From: an uncultured Nitrosomonadaceae bacterium
GTDB lineage: Bacteria; Pseudomonadota; Gammaproteobacteria; Burkholderiales; Nitrosomonadaceae
Length of the DNA stretch: 64,000 bases
Direction: 5' to 3'
Assembly: GCA_943787405.1 (NCBI GenBank)
Contig: CALSMH010000003.1
Span: 248,001 to 312,000, forward strand
Shown here piece by piece: positions 1 through 9,900 of the stretch (position 1 is its first letter; the number at the start of each line of letters is the position of its first letter). The translations under genes were made by a program, and so were the position numbers. The notes beneath the pieces were generated by a model that was not told the origin of the DNA, made no database searches, and was given only the letters and a program-made list of their open reading frames with translations.

Positions 1-121
1 CTAATTCTTTAGCAGTACCGCCAGTAGAGAGGATGGTCACACCGCACTGGCTTAATGCCTGTGCAAATTCAACAATACCTGTTTTATCTGAAACACTAAT
101 TAAAGCTTGTTTGATTGTCAT
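1..121 (-). CDS. purH: Bifunctional AICAR transformylase/IMP cyclohydrolase, N-terminal fragment
   Basis: Reading the minus strand from the ATG at 119-121 gives a frame open to the window edge, beginning [16 protein letters not shown] and continuing to STGGTAKEL. This is the start of the PurH IMP-cyclohydrolase (MGS-like) domain, where the SVSDKTG and STGGTA motifs are conserved. PurH catalyses the last two steps of de novo IMP synthesis in the cytoplasm. Only about 40 of roughly 520 residues are present because the window cuts it. It lies 75 bp downstream of fis, in the same direction, so it is probably the last gene of the dusB-fis-purH run, an order common in Betaproteobacteria. Confidence 0.93.
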   Translation of the reverse strand, partial: MTIKQALISVSDKTGIVEFAQALSQCGVTILSTGGTAKEL

Positions 122-196
122 ATTCCGGCACATAAATACAGAGCGTTAATTAATATCGCAAATTGCAACACTACCAACCCCACTGCAATTCACCCT

Positions 197-439
197 TTAT
201 TTGATTCGATATTGTCTTATTTTGTTTCGAAGAGTATTTCGGTTAATACCAAGTAACTCTGCAGCGCGAGTCTGGTTTCCTTCAGAGTATTTCATTACTA
301 ATTCAACTAGCGGCTTCTCAACACTATGTATTACCATTCCATATAATGGATGAGGCTTCTCTCCATCTAGATCTTTAAGATAATCTTCTACTGCCCTACG
401 TACACATTGTGCAATCTCATTCTCGTCAATTATAGTCAT
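197..439 (-). CDS. fis: Fis family DNA-binding nucleoid protein
   Basis: This 80-residue protein has the Fis architecture: an N-terminal helical dimerisation part (about 1-50) and a C-terminal helix-turn-helix at about 55-77, with NQTRAAELLGINRNTLRNKI as the recognition region. It is slightly shorter than E. coli Fis (98 residues), as is usual for betaproteobacterial versions. It bends DNA and activates stable RNA and growth-phase promoters. The start codon overlaps the end of dusB by 4 bp, so the two are translationally coupled, the classical dusB-fis arrangement. The function is assigned from family resemblance, and the HTH is clearly visible. Confidence 0.95.
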   Translation of the reverse strand: MTIIDENEIAQCVRRAVEDYLKDLDGEKPHPLYGMVIHSVEKPLVELVMKYSEGNQTRAAELLGINRNTLRNKIRQYRIK

Positions 440-1449
440 GCGGCTACTTCCTCGCGCTCAACATAAGTCAATCGCTCTCCATAGCCAGATAAACTTATAA
501 AGAATTCATTAACAGCAGATAATTGCTGATCAGTAGTTTGTAATCGATTCATAGCATGACGAAACACCGCAGAACCAATCAAACCTTTTGTATACCAAGA
601 GATATGTTTACGTGCAATACGTACTCCAGAATATTCTCCGTAGAAATCGTAAAGATCATATAAATGATTTACAAGTACATGATGAATCTCATTAACTTCA
701 GGCAGTGGGAGATGATCACCTGTAGCGAGATAATGACTAATTTCCCGAAATATCCAAGGCCTCCCCTGAGCAGCACGTCCAATCATTACAGCATCTGCTG
801 CAGTATACTCTAGCACTCTCTTTGCTTCCTCTGGCGTCCTAATATCACCATTAGCAATAATAGGTATCTTCACGTGATCTTTTACAGCAGCGATAGTTTC
901 ATACTCAGCTTTTCCATTATAAGCACACGCTCTAGTTCTTCCATGAATAGCAAGTGCCTGTATCCCCGCACTCTCAGCTAGGCGTGCTATAACAAGCGCG
1001 TTTTTATGATCTCTATCCCAACCAGTACGAATCTTAAGGGTAACTGGAACGTCCACCGCCCCCACTACAGAATCAAGTATTCTACCTACCAATTTCTCAT
1101 TCTGTAATAGTGCAGAGCCAGCCATCGTATTGCAAATCTTTTTAGCTGGGCAACCCATATTGATATCTATCATTTGCGCCCCCTGCGCTACATTATAGGA
1201 AGCAGCCTCTGCCATCATTGCTGGGTCAGCTCCGGCAATCTGTACTGAAATTGGATCCACTTCGCCTTCATGATTAGCTCTACGCTTAGTTTTTTCAGAT
1301 CCCCACAATAATGAATTACAAGACACCATTTCCGACACCGCCATTCCTGCGCCCATTTTTTTACACAATTGTCGGAAAGGACGATCAGTTACCCCTGCCA
1401 TAGGCGCAACGACTAAATTATTTTTTAGAATATAAGGACCGATCTGCAT
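436..1449 (-). CDS. dusB: tRNA dihydrouridine synthase B
   Basis: A 337-residue TIM-barrel flavoenzyme that reduces uridine to dihydrouridine in the D-loop of tRNAs using FMN and NADPH. Visible signatures are the N-terminal VAPMAGVTDRPFR, the catalytic-cysteine segment DINMGCPAKK (Cys100), the KIRTGWD strand and the FMN-phosphate region with ANGDI and MIGRAAQGRPW. The length is normal for DusB. It is directly upstream of fis with a 4-bp overlap, the conserved dusB-fis operon that marks this paralogue rather than DusA or DusC. The ATG at 1449 is the only plausible start. Confidence 0.95.
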   Translation of the reverse strand: MQIGPYILKNNLVVAPMAGVTDRPFRQLCKKMGAGMAVSEMVSCNSLLWGSEKTKRRANHEGEVDPISVQIAGADPAMMAEAASYNVAQGAQMIDINMGCPAKKICNTMAGSALLQNEKLVGRILDSVVGAVDVPVTLKIRTGWDRDHKNALVIARLAESAGIQALAIHGRTRACAYNGKAEYETIAAVKDHVKIPIIANGDIRTPEEAKRVLEYTAADAVMIGRAAQGRPWIFREISHYLATGDHLPLPEVNEIHHVLVNHLYDLYDFYGEYSGVRIARKHISWYTKGLIGSAVFRHAMNRLQTTDQQLSAVNEFFISLSGYGERLTYVEREEVAA

Positions 1450-1511
1450 AACATTTACTAAATAATGAAGAAATATGGAAAACCAAAATTTGTACAGATA
1501 GTAATTCTAAA

Positions 1512-1530
1512 CCCATGACAATTTCATGGG
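1512..1530 (-). terminator. Small hairpin between ubiH and dusB
   Basis: CCCATGA (1512-1518) and TCATGGG (1524-1530) form a perfect 7-bp stem with a 5-nt loop in the gap between the ubiH stop and the dusB start. Read on the minus strand it is followed only by TTTAGAATT, a weak U-run. It could be a leaky terminator or an mRNA-processing structure rather than a strong intrinsic terminator. Confidence 0.3.
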
Positions 1531-1573
1531 AAGAAGTTATTAATAAAAATTAAAAACAATACTTAGTTACTAA

Positions 1574-2746
1574 TCATCCCCTTGAACCAAACATCATACG
1601 TTTAGCTACAAAACGCTTAGCTGGCGGGAAACAATCAAGCGCACTTAACCCAATTCCACGCATTCCCTGTAATAAAATATTTTCATTGGAAAAAATCTTA
1701 ACCAAAGAATCTGTAAAGATCCTTCCTCCTCCACTGTCAATTTTCCGTTTAGCTTGATACTTTGAAAGCATAACAGGGGACCCGATGTCAGAAGACGTTT
1801 CAATAATCTCTTCTGATAATTCCCAAGCATCACGCAAGCCTAAATTAAAACCTTGTCCAGCTACAGGATGTAAAGTTTGTGCCGCATTTCCAATCAATAC
1901 AACTCGACGCCCTACTACAGGAGTTGCATATTTAAGAGCTAGAGGAAAACCAGAACGTTTGCCGGTACAAGTAAATTTTCCAATTCGATCACCAAAATGA
2001 CTATGCAGCCGGGCTAAGAATGTAGCATCATCCAGACTAAGAATTTCTTGTGCCACTGATGGAGAAACGGTCCATACCAAAGAAAAATTCTTGCCAAAAG
2101 GAAGGATAGCAACAGGTCCATCAGAAGTGAACCTCTCATATGCCATTCCACACTGGGATTCCGAGGCTTCAATTCTGGACACAATCGCCCACTGTTCATA
2201 GTCCTGCACATGCTGAGTGATCGCCTCTACCTGCCCAATAAGACGACCACCATCTGCTAATACCAATAAATTTGCTGTTGCCTGTTTAAGCTGCCCATTA
2301 TGCTGAAATTTAACCTGCCCTTCCGCTACATTACATTCTAATTGTGTTACCTGAGCTTCCGTCAGATAGTCAACTTCACAGTCTTGCAGTTTCTCGTGCA
2401 TTACCCGAAATATGTCATGATGGAGTATTACATAACCTAAGGCCGGCACGTCAATCTCGCTAGCAGTTAGTAGGGTACGGCCAAAACCACCACGATTAGA
2501 AATATGTATAGCTTTAATGGGAGTGACCTCTGACAAAGCTTTCCATACACCCAGACGCTGTAAAATTAACCGACTACCATGAGAAAATGCTAATGGGCGA
2601 GGATCTTTATTTTTTTCTGGCTCCTTACGTGCCTCCAGTAATAGGACAGATAGCCCACTATGCCGAAGTGCAATGGATAAGGACATACCTATTGGGCCGC
2701 CACCTATAATAATAAGGTCGTAATGGTCGGATGACATGATTTCCAT
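1574..2746 (-). CDS. ubiH: UbiH/UbiF-family FAD-dependent ubiquinone-biosynthesis hydroxylase
   Basis: A 390-residue flavoprotein monooxygenase of the UbiH/UbiF/VisC/COQ6 family, which hydroxylates the aromatic ring of ubiquinone precursors at the membrane. The N-terminal dinucleotide fold carries IIIGGGPIGMS, the middle has ADGGR (DG motif), and the second FAD motif is GNAAQTLHPVAGQGFNLGLRD. Adjacency to pepP matches the pepP-ubiH cluster of Proteobacteria, which favours UbiH over UbiF or UbiI, though substrate position cannot be read from sequence. The start may be the ATG at 2746 or the ATG at 2737 (MSSDHYD). Neither has a clear Shine-Dalgarno sequence. Confidence 0.88.
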   Translation of the reverse strand: MEIMSSDHYDLIIIGGGPIGMSLSIALRHSGLSVLLLEARKEPEKNKDPRPLAFSHGSRLILQRLGVWKALSEVTPIKAIHISNRGGFGRTLLTASEIDVPALGYVILHHDIFRVMHEKLQDCEVDYLTEAQVTQLECNVAEGQVKFQHNGQLKQATANLLVLADGGRLIGQVEAITQHVQDYEQWAIVSRIEASESQCGMAYERFTSDGPVAILPFGKNFSLVWTVSPSVAQEILSLDDATFLARLHSHFGDRIGKFTCTGKRSGFPLALKYATPVVGRRVVLIGNAAQTLHPVAGQGFNLGLRDAWELSEEIIETSSDIGSPVMLSKYQAKRKIDSGGGRIFTDSLVKIFSNENILLQGMRGIGLSALDCFPPAKRFVAKRMMFGSRG

Positions 2747-2779
2747 ACTTAGATTAGATTTATTGTCAGATTCAATTAC

Positions 2780-3139
2780 CTACCTATCTCTTCTAACTTT
2801 TTCTTCAGCAGCGCGGTCATCCTCATCTACCACAACATACTCTCCTTCTACTGTCTCTTTTTCTAATGTATTTAGCGGACGCTCTGACCCTACTGATTTA
2901 GCTGATTCACGCTTTAACCACCAAAAACGAATAGCAAAACCGGCAGCAGCTATAGCAAATAATGCCAAAAATGCAGCAAAAAAGAAAACACCAAAAATTG
3001 ACAATAAAATTAATATCGGAATTAGTACTAGGTATGTCGTCCATCGCTTAGTTATGAGCGACGAATTCATCCCCTCCTGAGTGTTTTTTCCCTTAAACCC
3101 AGAAGCCTTTTGAACTATTATTTTCCAAATTTCATTCAT
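2780..3139 (-). CDS. Small membrane protein of unknown function in the pepP-ubiH operon
   Basis: A 119-residue protein not assigned to a named family. Residues about 34-70 form one long or two short hydrophobic segments (LVLIPILILLSIFGVFFFAA, then ALFAIAAAGFAIRFWW). They are flanked by basic residues, and the C-terminal tail is acidic and rich in E and D. It therefore looks like an inner-membrane protein with cytoplasmic ends. Its first codons overlap the pepP stop by 4 bp and ubiH follows about 30 bp later, so it is co-transcribed with and translationally coupled to pepP. A role alongside UbiH at the membrane is possible but only inferred from position. Confidence 0.75.
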   Translation of the reverse strand: MNEIWKIIVQKASGFKGKNTQEGMNSSLITKRWTTYLVLIPILILLSIFGVFFFAAFLALFAIAAAGFAIRFWWLKRESAKSVGSERPLNTLEKETVEGEYVVVDEDDRAAEEKVRRDR

Positions 3140-4443
3140 CGCATTAATTCTTCAATTTCGTTAATAGATTTTGGTGCTGACGCCGTCAACACCTCACAAC
3201 CAGTATTCGTTACGATTACATCATCTTCAATACGAACACCAATATTCCAAAAGTGCTCAGGTACATTTTCTGCCGGACGGATATAACAGCCAGGCTCTAC
3301 GGTTAAAGCCATTCCCGGATCAAATAGACGCCATTTTTCATCTTGCTTATATTCCCCTACATCATGTACATCTAACCCCAACCAGTGGCCAGTTCGGTGC
3401 ATGTAAAATCGCCTGTAATCTTCTGACTCAATAACTGAATCCACACTTCCTTGGCATAGTCCCATATCAATAAACCCCTGTACTAACACCTGCAGTGCGG
3501 CAGTATGTGGCATATCCCAAGAATTACCTGGTTGTACAGTATTAATCGCAGCAGACTGTGCAGATAGAACCAATTGATATACATCTTTTTGTACTGAACT
3601 AAATTTACCGTTTACAGGGAATGTACGGGTAATATCTGCAGCGTACCCATTCAACTCGCAACCAGCATCAATTAATACTAACTCACCTGATTTTAATTCC
3701 ATACTATTCTTAACATAATGTAACACGCATGCATTTGCACCACCCGCAACAATTGGGGTATAGGCAGGTGCTTCAGCACCATGTTTGCGAAATTCGTACA
3801 AAAATTCCGCCTCAACCTCATATTCTTTCATCCCAGGATGAGTTACCCGCATTGCGCGACAGTGAGCACGACTAGAGATTTCTGCTGCACGACGCATGAG
3901 CTGAAGCTCTTCTGTGCTTTTGAACAAACGCATCTCATCTAATAGTATTCGGCTGTCATAAATTTCGGCCGGCGTGGAAAGACCACTTCGAGACTTCTCG
4001 CGTACCTGGTTAAGCCAGCCAGTAAAACGCAAATCCCATGCGTCATCTTGCCCCAATGAATAATAAATTCTAGATTGGCCAGCCAGTAATTTAGGCAATA
4101 CCTCATCCACACTTGAGATGGAATATGCTTCATCAATACTAAAAAATTCTTTTGCAGACTCTGGGCCATATCGGAAACCGTTCCAGATCTCATGTTCCAT
4201 ATCTTTGTCCTGGCAGAATAATATTGACTTGGTTTCGTTTATATCATCTCCAAGTATCATGACAAACACTGCATCCGGTTCATCAAAACCTGTCAAATAA
4301 TAAAAATAACTATCGAAACGATAGGGGTGATTGCAGTCGCGATTTCGCACCCTCTCTGGAGAAGTCGGGATAATCGCCACCCCTTTCTGCATCTGTGATG
4401 CTAGTTGTTGACGGCGTTTAATATAAGATTCAATTGGGACCAT
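3136..4443 (-). CDS. pepP: Xaa-Pro aminopeptidase
   Basis: A metallo-aminopeptidase that removes N-terminal residues preceding proline; about 435 residues from the ATG at 4443. The N-terminal creatinase-like domain (with FDSYFYYLTGF) precedes a pita-bread catalytic domain. Its di-metal ligands are visible: the Asp pair in LIDAGCELNGYAADITRTF, His in HRTGHWLGLDVHD, Glu in LTVEPGCYI and Glu in GVRIEDDV. A longer frame reaches a TTG at 4479, but MVPIESYIKRRQQL matches where family members begin. It is upstream of and coupled to the small membrane protein and ubiH. Confidence 0.93.
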   Translation of the reverse strand: MVPIESYIKRRQQLASQMQKGVAIIPTSPERVRNRDCNHPYRFDSYFYYLTGFDEPDAVFVMILGDDINETKSILFCQDKDMEHEIWNGFRYGPESAKEFFSIDEAYSISSVDEVLPKLLAGQSRIYYSLGQDDAWDLRFTGWLNQVREKSRSGLSTPAEIYDSRILLDEMRLFKSTEELQLMRRAAEISSRAHCRAMRVTHPGMKEYEVEAEFLYEFRKHGAEAPAYTPIVAGGANACVLHYVKNSMELKSGELVLIDAGCELNGYAADITRTFPVNGKFSSVQKDVYQLVLSAQSAAINTVQPGNSWDMPHTAALQVLVQGFIDMGLCQGSVDSVIESEDYRRFYMHRTGHWLGLDVHDVGEYKQDEKWRLFDPGMALTVEPGCYIRPAENVPEHFWNIGVRIEDDVIVTNTGCEVLTASAPKSINEIEELMR

Positions 4444-4497
4444 AGATAATACTATTGCAGGATTTATAGAATAAAGCAAAACAAGCTGGAGCTTTCC

Positions 4498-5226
4498 TTA
4501 TTTGTTTCTGAGCTGAGCATCGAGCCTACGTAACCGTTCTGGTGTGCCAACATCTACCCAGACACCTTTATAGTGTTCACCACTAACACTTCCTTCTGCA
4601 ATTGCCTGACATAATTTTGGCGCCAATTTCGATACTATTCCAGGCTTAACTCCATTAAAAAAAGATGGCTTATAGATACCAATCCCGCTGAAAGTAAGTC
4701 TCTCTTTACCTGTTGACAACAACCTACCGGAATCAAGAAAAAAATCTCCATCTGGATGGTGCTCCTGATTACTCACCATTACCAAGTGTGCCGTATCTAT
4801 ACCCATTCTCATCTGCCTTAACATTGGTAATAATTTAGCGAATTTGAATTCGCAATATATATCCGCATTAACTACAAGGAAAGGTTGCTCGGTTAACTCA
4901 TCCCCATTCTTGCTCTCCAGCAAGGGTAGCGCTTTAACGATGCCGCCAGCTGTTTCTAGTGCTATCGTTTCAGGGGAATAACAAATGTTAACTCCATAGC
5001 GACTTCCATCTCCTAATACGGTCTCAATCATTTCCCCCAAGTAAGCATGATTAATTACGATATCCACAAAACCTGCACATGCAAGATTCTCAATATGATG
5101 CTCAATCAGTGTTTGGTTTCCCACACAAAGCAACGGCTTTGGTAAATTATCAGTCATAGGACGCATTCGCACCCCACGGCCGGCAGCTAAAATCATTACT
5201 TTAAATCGTTCTTTCTTATGATTCAT
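4498..5226 (-). CDS. murU: N-acetylmuramate alpha-1-phosphate uridylyltransferase
   Basis: A 242-residue sugar-nucleotidyltransferase of the GlmU/RmlA fold. It opens with the nucleotide-binding signature MILAAGRGVRMRPMTDNLPK and carries the metal-binding Asp in VVNADIY. The end of amgK overlaps its start by about 10 bp, and that pair (AmgK kinase, MurU) defines the anabolic peptidoglycan-recycling route that turns MurNAc into UDP-MurNAc while bypassing MurA. The ATG at 5226 is chosen over an adjacent GTG at 5229. Without amgK next door a generic RmlA-type annotation would be the fallback. Confidence 0.88.
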   Translation of the reverse strand: MNHKKERFKVMILAAGRGVRMRPMTDNLPKPLLCVGNQTLIEHHIENLACAGFVDIVINHAYLGEMIETVLGDGSRYGVNICYSPETIALETAGGIVKALPLLESKNGDELTEQPFLVVNADIYCEFKFAKLLPMLRQMRMGIDTAHLVMVSNQEHHPDGDFFLDSGRLLSTGKERLTFSGIGIYKPSFFNGVKPGIVSKLAPKLCQAIAEGSVSGEHYKGVWVDVGTPERLRRLDAQLRNK

Positions 5227-6241
5227 CACCAGTTTCTTTCTTTTGTTCTTTATTTTCTAATTCGCCCAGCAACTCCAGCAAAAAATTCAACTCACGGTAA
5301 CGATCACAGGTATTTTTCAGGTAATTTATTACCACGGGCATATCTCTGAGGTAATTATTTTTACCATCTCGGCAACATAAACGGGCAAATATACCGAGTA
5401 CCTTAATATGCCGTTGCACCCCCATCCACTCAAAATCACGGTAGAAATCGGAAAAATTTCCTGCAACTGGAAGCCCTATTTTTCTGGCTTTCTCCCAATA
5501 CCGTATTACCCAATCCAGTATCTTCTCTTCATCCCAGTAAATATACGCATCCTTAAAAAGAGAAACCAAGTCATAAGTAATAGGGCCATACACAGCATCC
5601 TGGAAATCAATAATACCTGGATTAGGGCTAGCTACCATGAGATTTCGTGAGTGAAAATCACGGTGAACATATACTCTTGGCTGGGCAAGGTTATTATTTA
5701 TAATCTTTGTAAAACAATTGCTAAGCTCTTCTTTCTGGTTTGTATTTAGCGCTACCTTTAAATACTTTACCAAGTACCAATCTGGGAACAAGTTTAATTC
5801 TTTAAGAAGCAGTTTTTCATCATAATTTGGCAACTCTCCCGTACAACTTGCTGATTGAATTCTGATAAGTGAATCTATCGCATCATGATATAAATCGCCA
5901 GCAACCGATGAATTGCCCCCTATCGACTCAAGATATGTAGTGCTTCCTAGATCTGAAAGAAGCAAAAATCCTTGCCTCAGGTCCTTTGCTAGAATTTCTG
6001 GAACATGAACATTGGCCGCAGAAAAAATATTTGCCACATACAGAAAAGAAACACAGTCCTCATTCTCTGGAGGGGCATCCATGACGATTAATGTCTTTGG
6101 AGCAGATTTATCACTAAATTCTATTCGGAAATATCGGCGAAAACTTGCGTCAGCAGAGGCTGGAGAGAGTAAAAAAGATCTAGTCGGGAATTGATTCTTA
6201 ACCCAGTTCTCTAGGAGTTGATAACGTTGCAGTTGATTCAT
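5216..6241 (-). CDS. amgK: Anomeric MurNAc/GlcNAc kinase (aminoglycoside-phosphotransferase fold)
   Basis: A 341-residue APH-fold kinase that phosphorylates the C1 hydroxyl of MurNAc/GlcNAc. The catalytic loop is YVHRDFHSRNLMV (Brenner motif, catalytic Asp followed by Asn) and the metal-binding Asp is in GIIDFQDAVYGP. Its end overlaps the start of murU, giving the AmgK-MurU recycling module known from Pseudomonas and many Proteobacteria. In those organisms the pathway contributes to intrinsic fosfomycin tolerance. Start at the ATG 6239-6241. The lytic transglycosylase mltF elsewhere in the window would generate upstream muropeptides. Confidence 0.88.
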   Translation of the reverse strand: MNQLQRYQLLENWVKNQFPTRSFLLSPASADASFRRYFRIEFSDKSAPKTLIVMDAPPENEDCVSFLYVANIFSAANVHVPEILAKDLRQGFLLLSDLGSTTYLESIGGNSSVAGDLYHDAIDSLIRIQSASCTGELPNYDEKLLLKELNLFPDWYLVKYLKVALNTNQKEELSNCFTKIINNNLAQPRVYVHRDFHSRNLMVASPNPGIIDFQDAVYGPITYDLVSLFKDAYIYWDEEKILDWVIRYWEKARKIGLPVAGNFSDFYRDFEWMGVQRHIKVLGIFARLCCRDGKNNYLRDMPVVINYLKNTCDRYRELNFLLELLGELENKEQKKETGDES

Positions 6242-6338
6242 AATTGATCTACTGATTGCCTATTTCTTAAAAATATGAGATTTTATCATGCAAGTAGGAC
6301 CCCTCAATCCACATTAATGACGAAAAAATGGAGAAACT

Positions 6339-6629
6339 ATGTTAAACCAAAAACTGTTAGATGAAATTAGCACAAAAGTAAATGAGGTGATAGCACAGAG
6401 CCCTGTCAAGGATGTAGAGCAAAATATGCGGATGTTGTTATCTGGAGTATTTACTAAGCTAGATTTGGTTACACGAGATGAGTTTAACGTGCAGCAAGAG
6501 ATGTTAATCCGTACACGTGAAAAATTAACTGAACTGGAATCAATAGTTACTGAGTTGGAAGATAAGCTAGTTACTAAACCAAAAAAAAGCCCGAAGGTGA
6601 GCAAGACCAAGAGTCCTAAGAAAACTTAA
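6339..6629 (+). CDS. ubiK: Ubiquinone biosynthesis accessory factor UbiK (YqiC/BMFP family)
   Basis: A 96-residue protein: residues 1-45 are the conserved UbiK helix (LNQKLLDEISTKVNEVI then LLSGVFTKLDLVTRDEFNVQ). A coiled coil follows at about 50-80 (QEMLIRTREKLTELESIVTE), then a Lys/Ser/Pro-rich tail. UbiK binds UbiJ and assists the soluble Ubi complex in ubiquinone biosynthesis. It stands alone between the divergent amgK and the downstream metH; ubiH is about 4 kb away on the other strand. The start at 6339 fits family N-termini. Confidence 0.88.
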   Translation: MLNQKLLDEISTKVNEVIAQSPVKDVEQNMRMLLSGVFTKLDLVTRDEFNVQQEMLIRTREKLTELESIVTELEDKLVTKPKKSPKVSKTKSPKKT

Positions 6630-6650
6630 GCCCAACAAAAGAATAGGTAT

Positions 6651-6688
6651 ATTATCAATTTCCTTTCATATGAAAGGAAATTGATAAT
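6651..6688. repeat. Perfect 38-bp palindrome between ubiK and metH
   Basis: The left arm ATTATCAATTTCCTTTCAT (6651-6669) is followed immediately by its exact reverse complement (6670-6688), with no spacer and no mismatch. It lies 22 bp after the ubiK stop. As RNA it would fold into a very stable hairpin with a 4-nt minimal loop, but no U-tract follows on either strand, so it is not a standard intrinsic terminator. As DNA it could be a cruciform or a dimeric protein-binding site. Confidence 0.9.
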
Positions 6689-6913
6689 CTAATATGCGCT
6701 GTTGGTCTATAGCCTAATCAAGCCAAGCAAATCCCACTAAGAATTTTTAAATCAAACTCCAGAAACAAAGCAGAAGCAATAATAATAAATTATTATTTCT
6801 ACATAAATATATAACCCAAAAAATATTACTTTCCACAACAAGTTGCCACGGCAATTTGTCGAGGCATGATAAAATCACTCTTTCCTAAATGCAGCTCAAG
6901 CTATAGCTCAAAC

Positions 6914-9900
6914 ATGAATAATCAAGAGTGCACCAAACTATTACATAATCTACTTACTCAGAAAATTCTATTACTTGATGGTGCCATGGGCACCATGATC
7001 CAGAGTTATAACCTAAGTGAGGAAGATTATCGTGGCACACGTTTTAAAGATTACCCTCATGACCTCAAAGGAAATAATGATCTCTTAACGCTTACTCAAC
7101 CCCAAATAATCCATGCAATTCATACCGGATTTTTAGAAGCCGGGGCTGATATTATTGAAACTAATTCTTTCAACTCTAATTCTGCTTCAATGGCGGATTA
7201 TCATATGCAGGATCTAGTGTATGAGCTAAATTTTGCAAGTGCAAAACTGGCAAATGAGGCAGCACGAGCGATAGAAGAAAAAATTCCGAATAAGCCACGC
7301 TTTGTTGCTGGTGTATTAGGCCCAACAACTAAGACTAGTTCTATTTCACCAGATGTAAATGACCCTGGATTTCGCAACATTACTTTTGATAAATTAGTAA
7401 CTGATTATTTGGAATCTATTCGGGGCCTAGTAGATGGCGGCGTAAATATTTTATTAGTAGAGACTATCTTTGATACGCTCAATGCGAAAGCTGCTCTATA
7501 CGCGATAGACCAGTATTTTGAAACTAATAACATTCATGTTCCTATCATGATTTCGGCAACAATAACCGATGCTTCTGGTCGAACGCTGTCGGGGCAAACA
7601 CCAGAAGCATTTTGGAATTCAGTAAGCCATGTCCATCCCTTATCAGTTGGACTTAATTGTGCGCTTGGGGCCGAATTAATGAGACCATACATAGAGGAGC
7701 TTTCTAAAGTTGCCGGAGTGTATATAAGCTCACATCCTAATGCTGGCTTACCAAACCCACTTGCAGAAACAGGTTATGATGAATCACCAGAATACACCGC
7801 GAAGCTAATCAAGGATTTTGCGCAATCTGGTTTCATCAATATTGTCGGGGGTTGCTGTGGTACTACACCTGCGCATATCAAAGCTATTTCAGAAGCAGTA
7901 GAGAAAATTACACCGCGGGTCATCCCTAACATTTCAAAGGAATTACGGCTTTCTGGCCTGGAACCTTTAAGCATCAATGATGATTCATTATTTGTAAATG
8001 TAGGCGAACGAACGAATGTCACAGGGTCAAAGGCCTTCTCTCGCTTAATATTAAACAATGATTATACGGAAGCGCTAAATGTTGCCCGTAATCAAGTAGA
8101 AAATGGCGCGCAAATTATTGATATTAATATGGATGAGGCCATGCTTGACTCAGAAAAAGCTATGGTGACATTCCTTAACCTGATCGCAGCTGAACCAGAT
8201 ATCAGTCGGGTACCAATAATGATTGATTCAAGCAAATGGTCTGTTATTGAGGCTGGGTTAAAGAGGATACAAGGAAAAGCTGTAATCAATTCTATCAGTA
8301 TGAAGGAAGGTGAAGAAGAATTTATTAAACACGCTAAACTTGCCCGTCGCTATGGTGCGGCTGTGATTGTAATGGCCTTTGACGAATCAGGCCAAGCAGA
8401 CTCACAAGAACGGAAAATAGAAATATGTACTCGATGCTACAAAATATTAGTTGATCAGATAAATTTTCCTCCGGAAGATATTATTTTTGATCCGAACATT
8501 TTTGCGGTGGCCACAGGCATTGAGGAACACAACAACTATGGTATTGATTTCATCGAGGCTACACGAATCATTAAGCAAACCCTACCTTATGCCAAAATAA
8601 GTGGCGGGGTTTCCAATGTTTCATTCTCATTCCGCGGCCAAGAAGCAATACGTGAGGCAATTCATACGGCTTTTTTATATCATGCTGTCCACTCAGGAAT
8701 GACTATGGGAATAGTTAATGCAGGACAGTTAGGCGTTTATTCCGACATACCAAGTGATTTGCTAGAACATATTGAAGATGTGTTGCTTAACAGACGCTCT
8801 GATGCCACCGAGAGATTGGTTGATTTTGCTGAGAATTTTAAGGGGCAAAGAAAGGAAAATATTGAGGACCTAAGTTGGCGTGATGAGTCAGTTCAGCAAC
8901 GGCTTACACATGCCCTAGTAAGAGGGATTAACACCTATATTGTAGAAGATACTGAAGAAGCAAGGATTGAAATAAAAGAACAAGGTGGACGACCCATTCA
9001 GGTTATTGAAGGACCGCTAATGAACGGAATGAATGTGGTTGGTGATTTGTTTGGATCCGGGAAAATGTTTCTACCACAAGTAGTAAAATCAGCGCGAGTA
9101 ATGAAACAAGCCGTAGCACATCTTTTGCCTTTTATTGAGGAAGAGAAGAGAGTATCTGGAGACTCAGAAACGAAGGGGAAAATCGTTATTGCTACAGTTA
9201 AAGGTGACGTACATGATATAGGTAAGAATATTGTTACAGTGGTGCTCCAATGTAATAACTACGAAGTGGTAAACATGGGGGTGATGGTTCCTTGTGCACA
9301 GATACTGGAAACTGCGCGACATGAAAAAGCTGACATGATCGGCCTGTCAGGTTTAATTACCCCTTCGCTGGAAGAAATGTCACATGTAGCTAAAGAGATG
9401 CAACGAGGGAACTTCACGATTCCTTTATTAATTGGTGGAGCAACTACTTCTCGTGTACATACAGCAGTAAAAATAGCACCTCATTACGACGGTTTAACTG
9501 TATGGGTGCCAGATGCTAGTAGAGCTGTAGGTGTATGCAGTAAATTACTCTCAAAAGATCTAAAAGAAGAATATATTGATGACATAAAGGCTGAGTATGA
9601 AAAAGTCAGAACCCAGCATAAAAACAAAAAAGGTCAGGGCCCTATGTTATCAATACAAGCAGCTAGGGAGAATGCATTTAAAACGGACTGGAAGAATTAT
9701 TCCTCACTCGCGCCTGGTTTCATCGGGGTGCGCTCTTTAAAGAACTATCCACTTGAAAAAATTGTACCTTATATTGACTGGACCCCATTTTTTCAAGCTT
9801 GGGAATTAGCCGGACGTTACCCTTATATTCTACAAGACAGTGTAGTCGGTGAGACTGCCAGTGGTTTATTTCGTGATGCACAAATAATGCTAAAGAAAAT

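Noticed and set aside
2736-3080. 114-codon plus-strand frame opposite the small membrane protein
   Set aside because: Ser/Thr-rich shadow; the minus-strand gene is coupled to pepP and has a sensible membrane topology.
6689-6865. Cobalamin or SAH riboswitch upstream of metH
   Set aside because: No B12-box or SAH core motif could be found; the region is AT-rich with no stable fold apparent.
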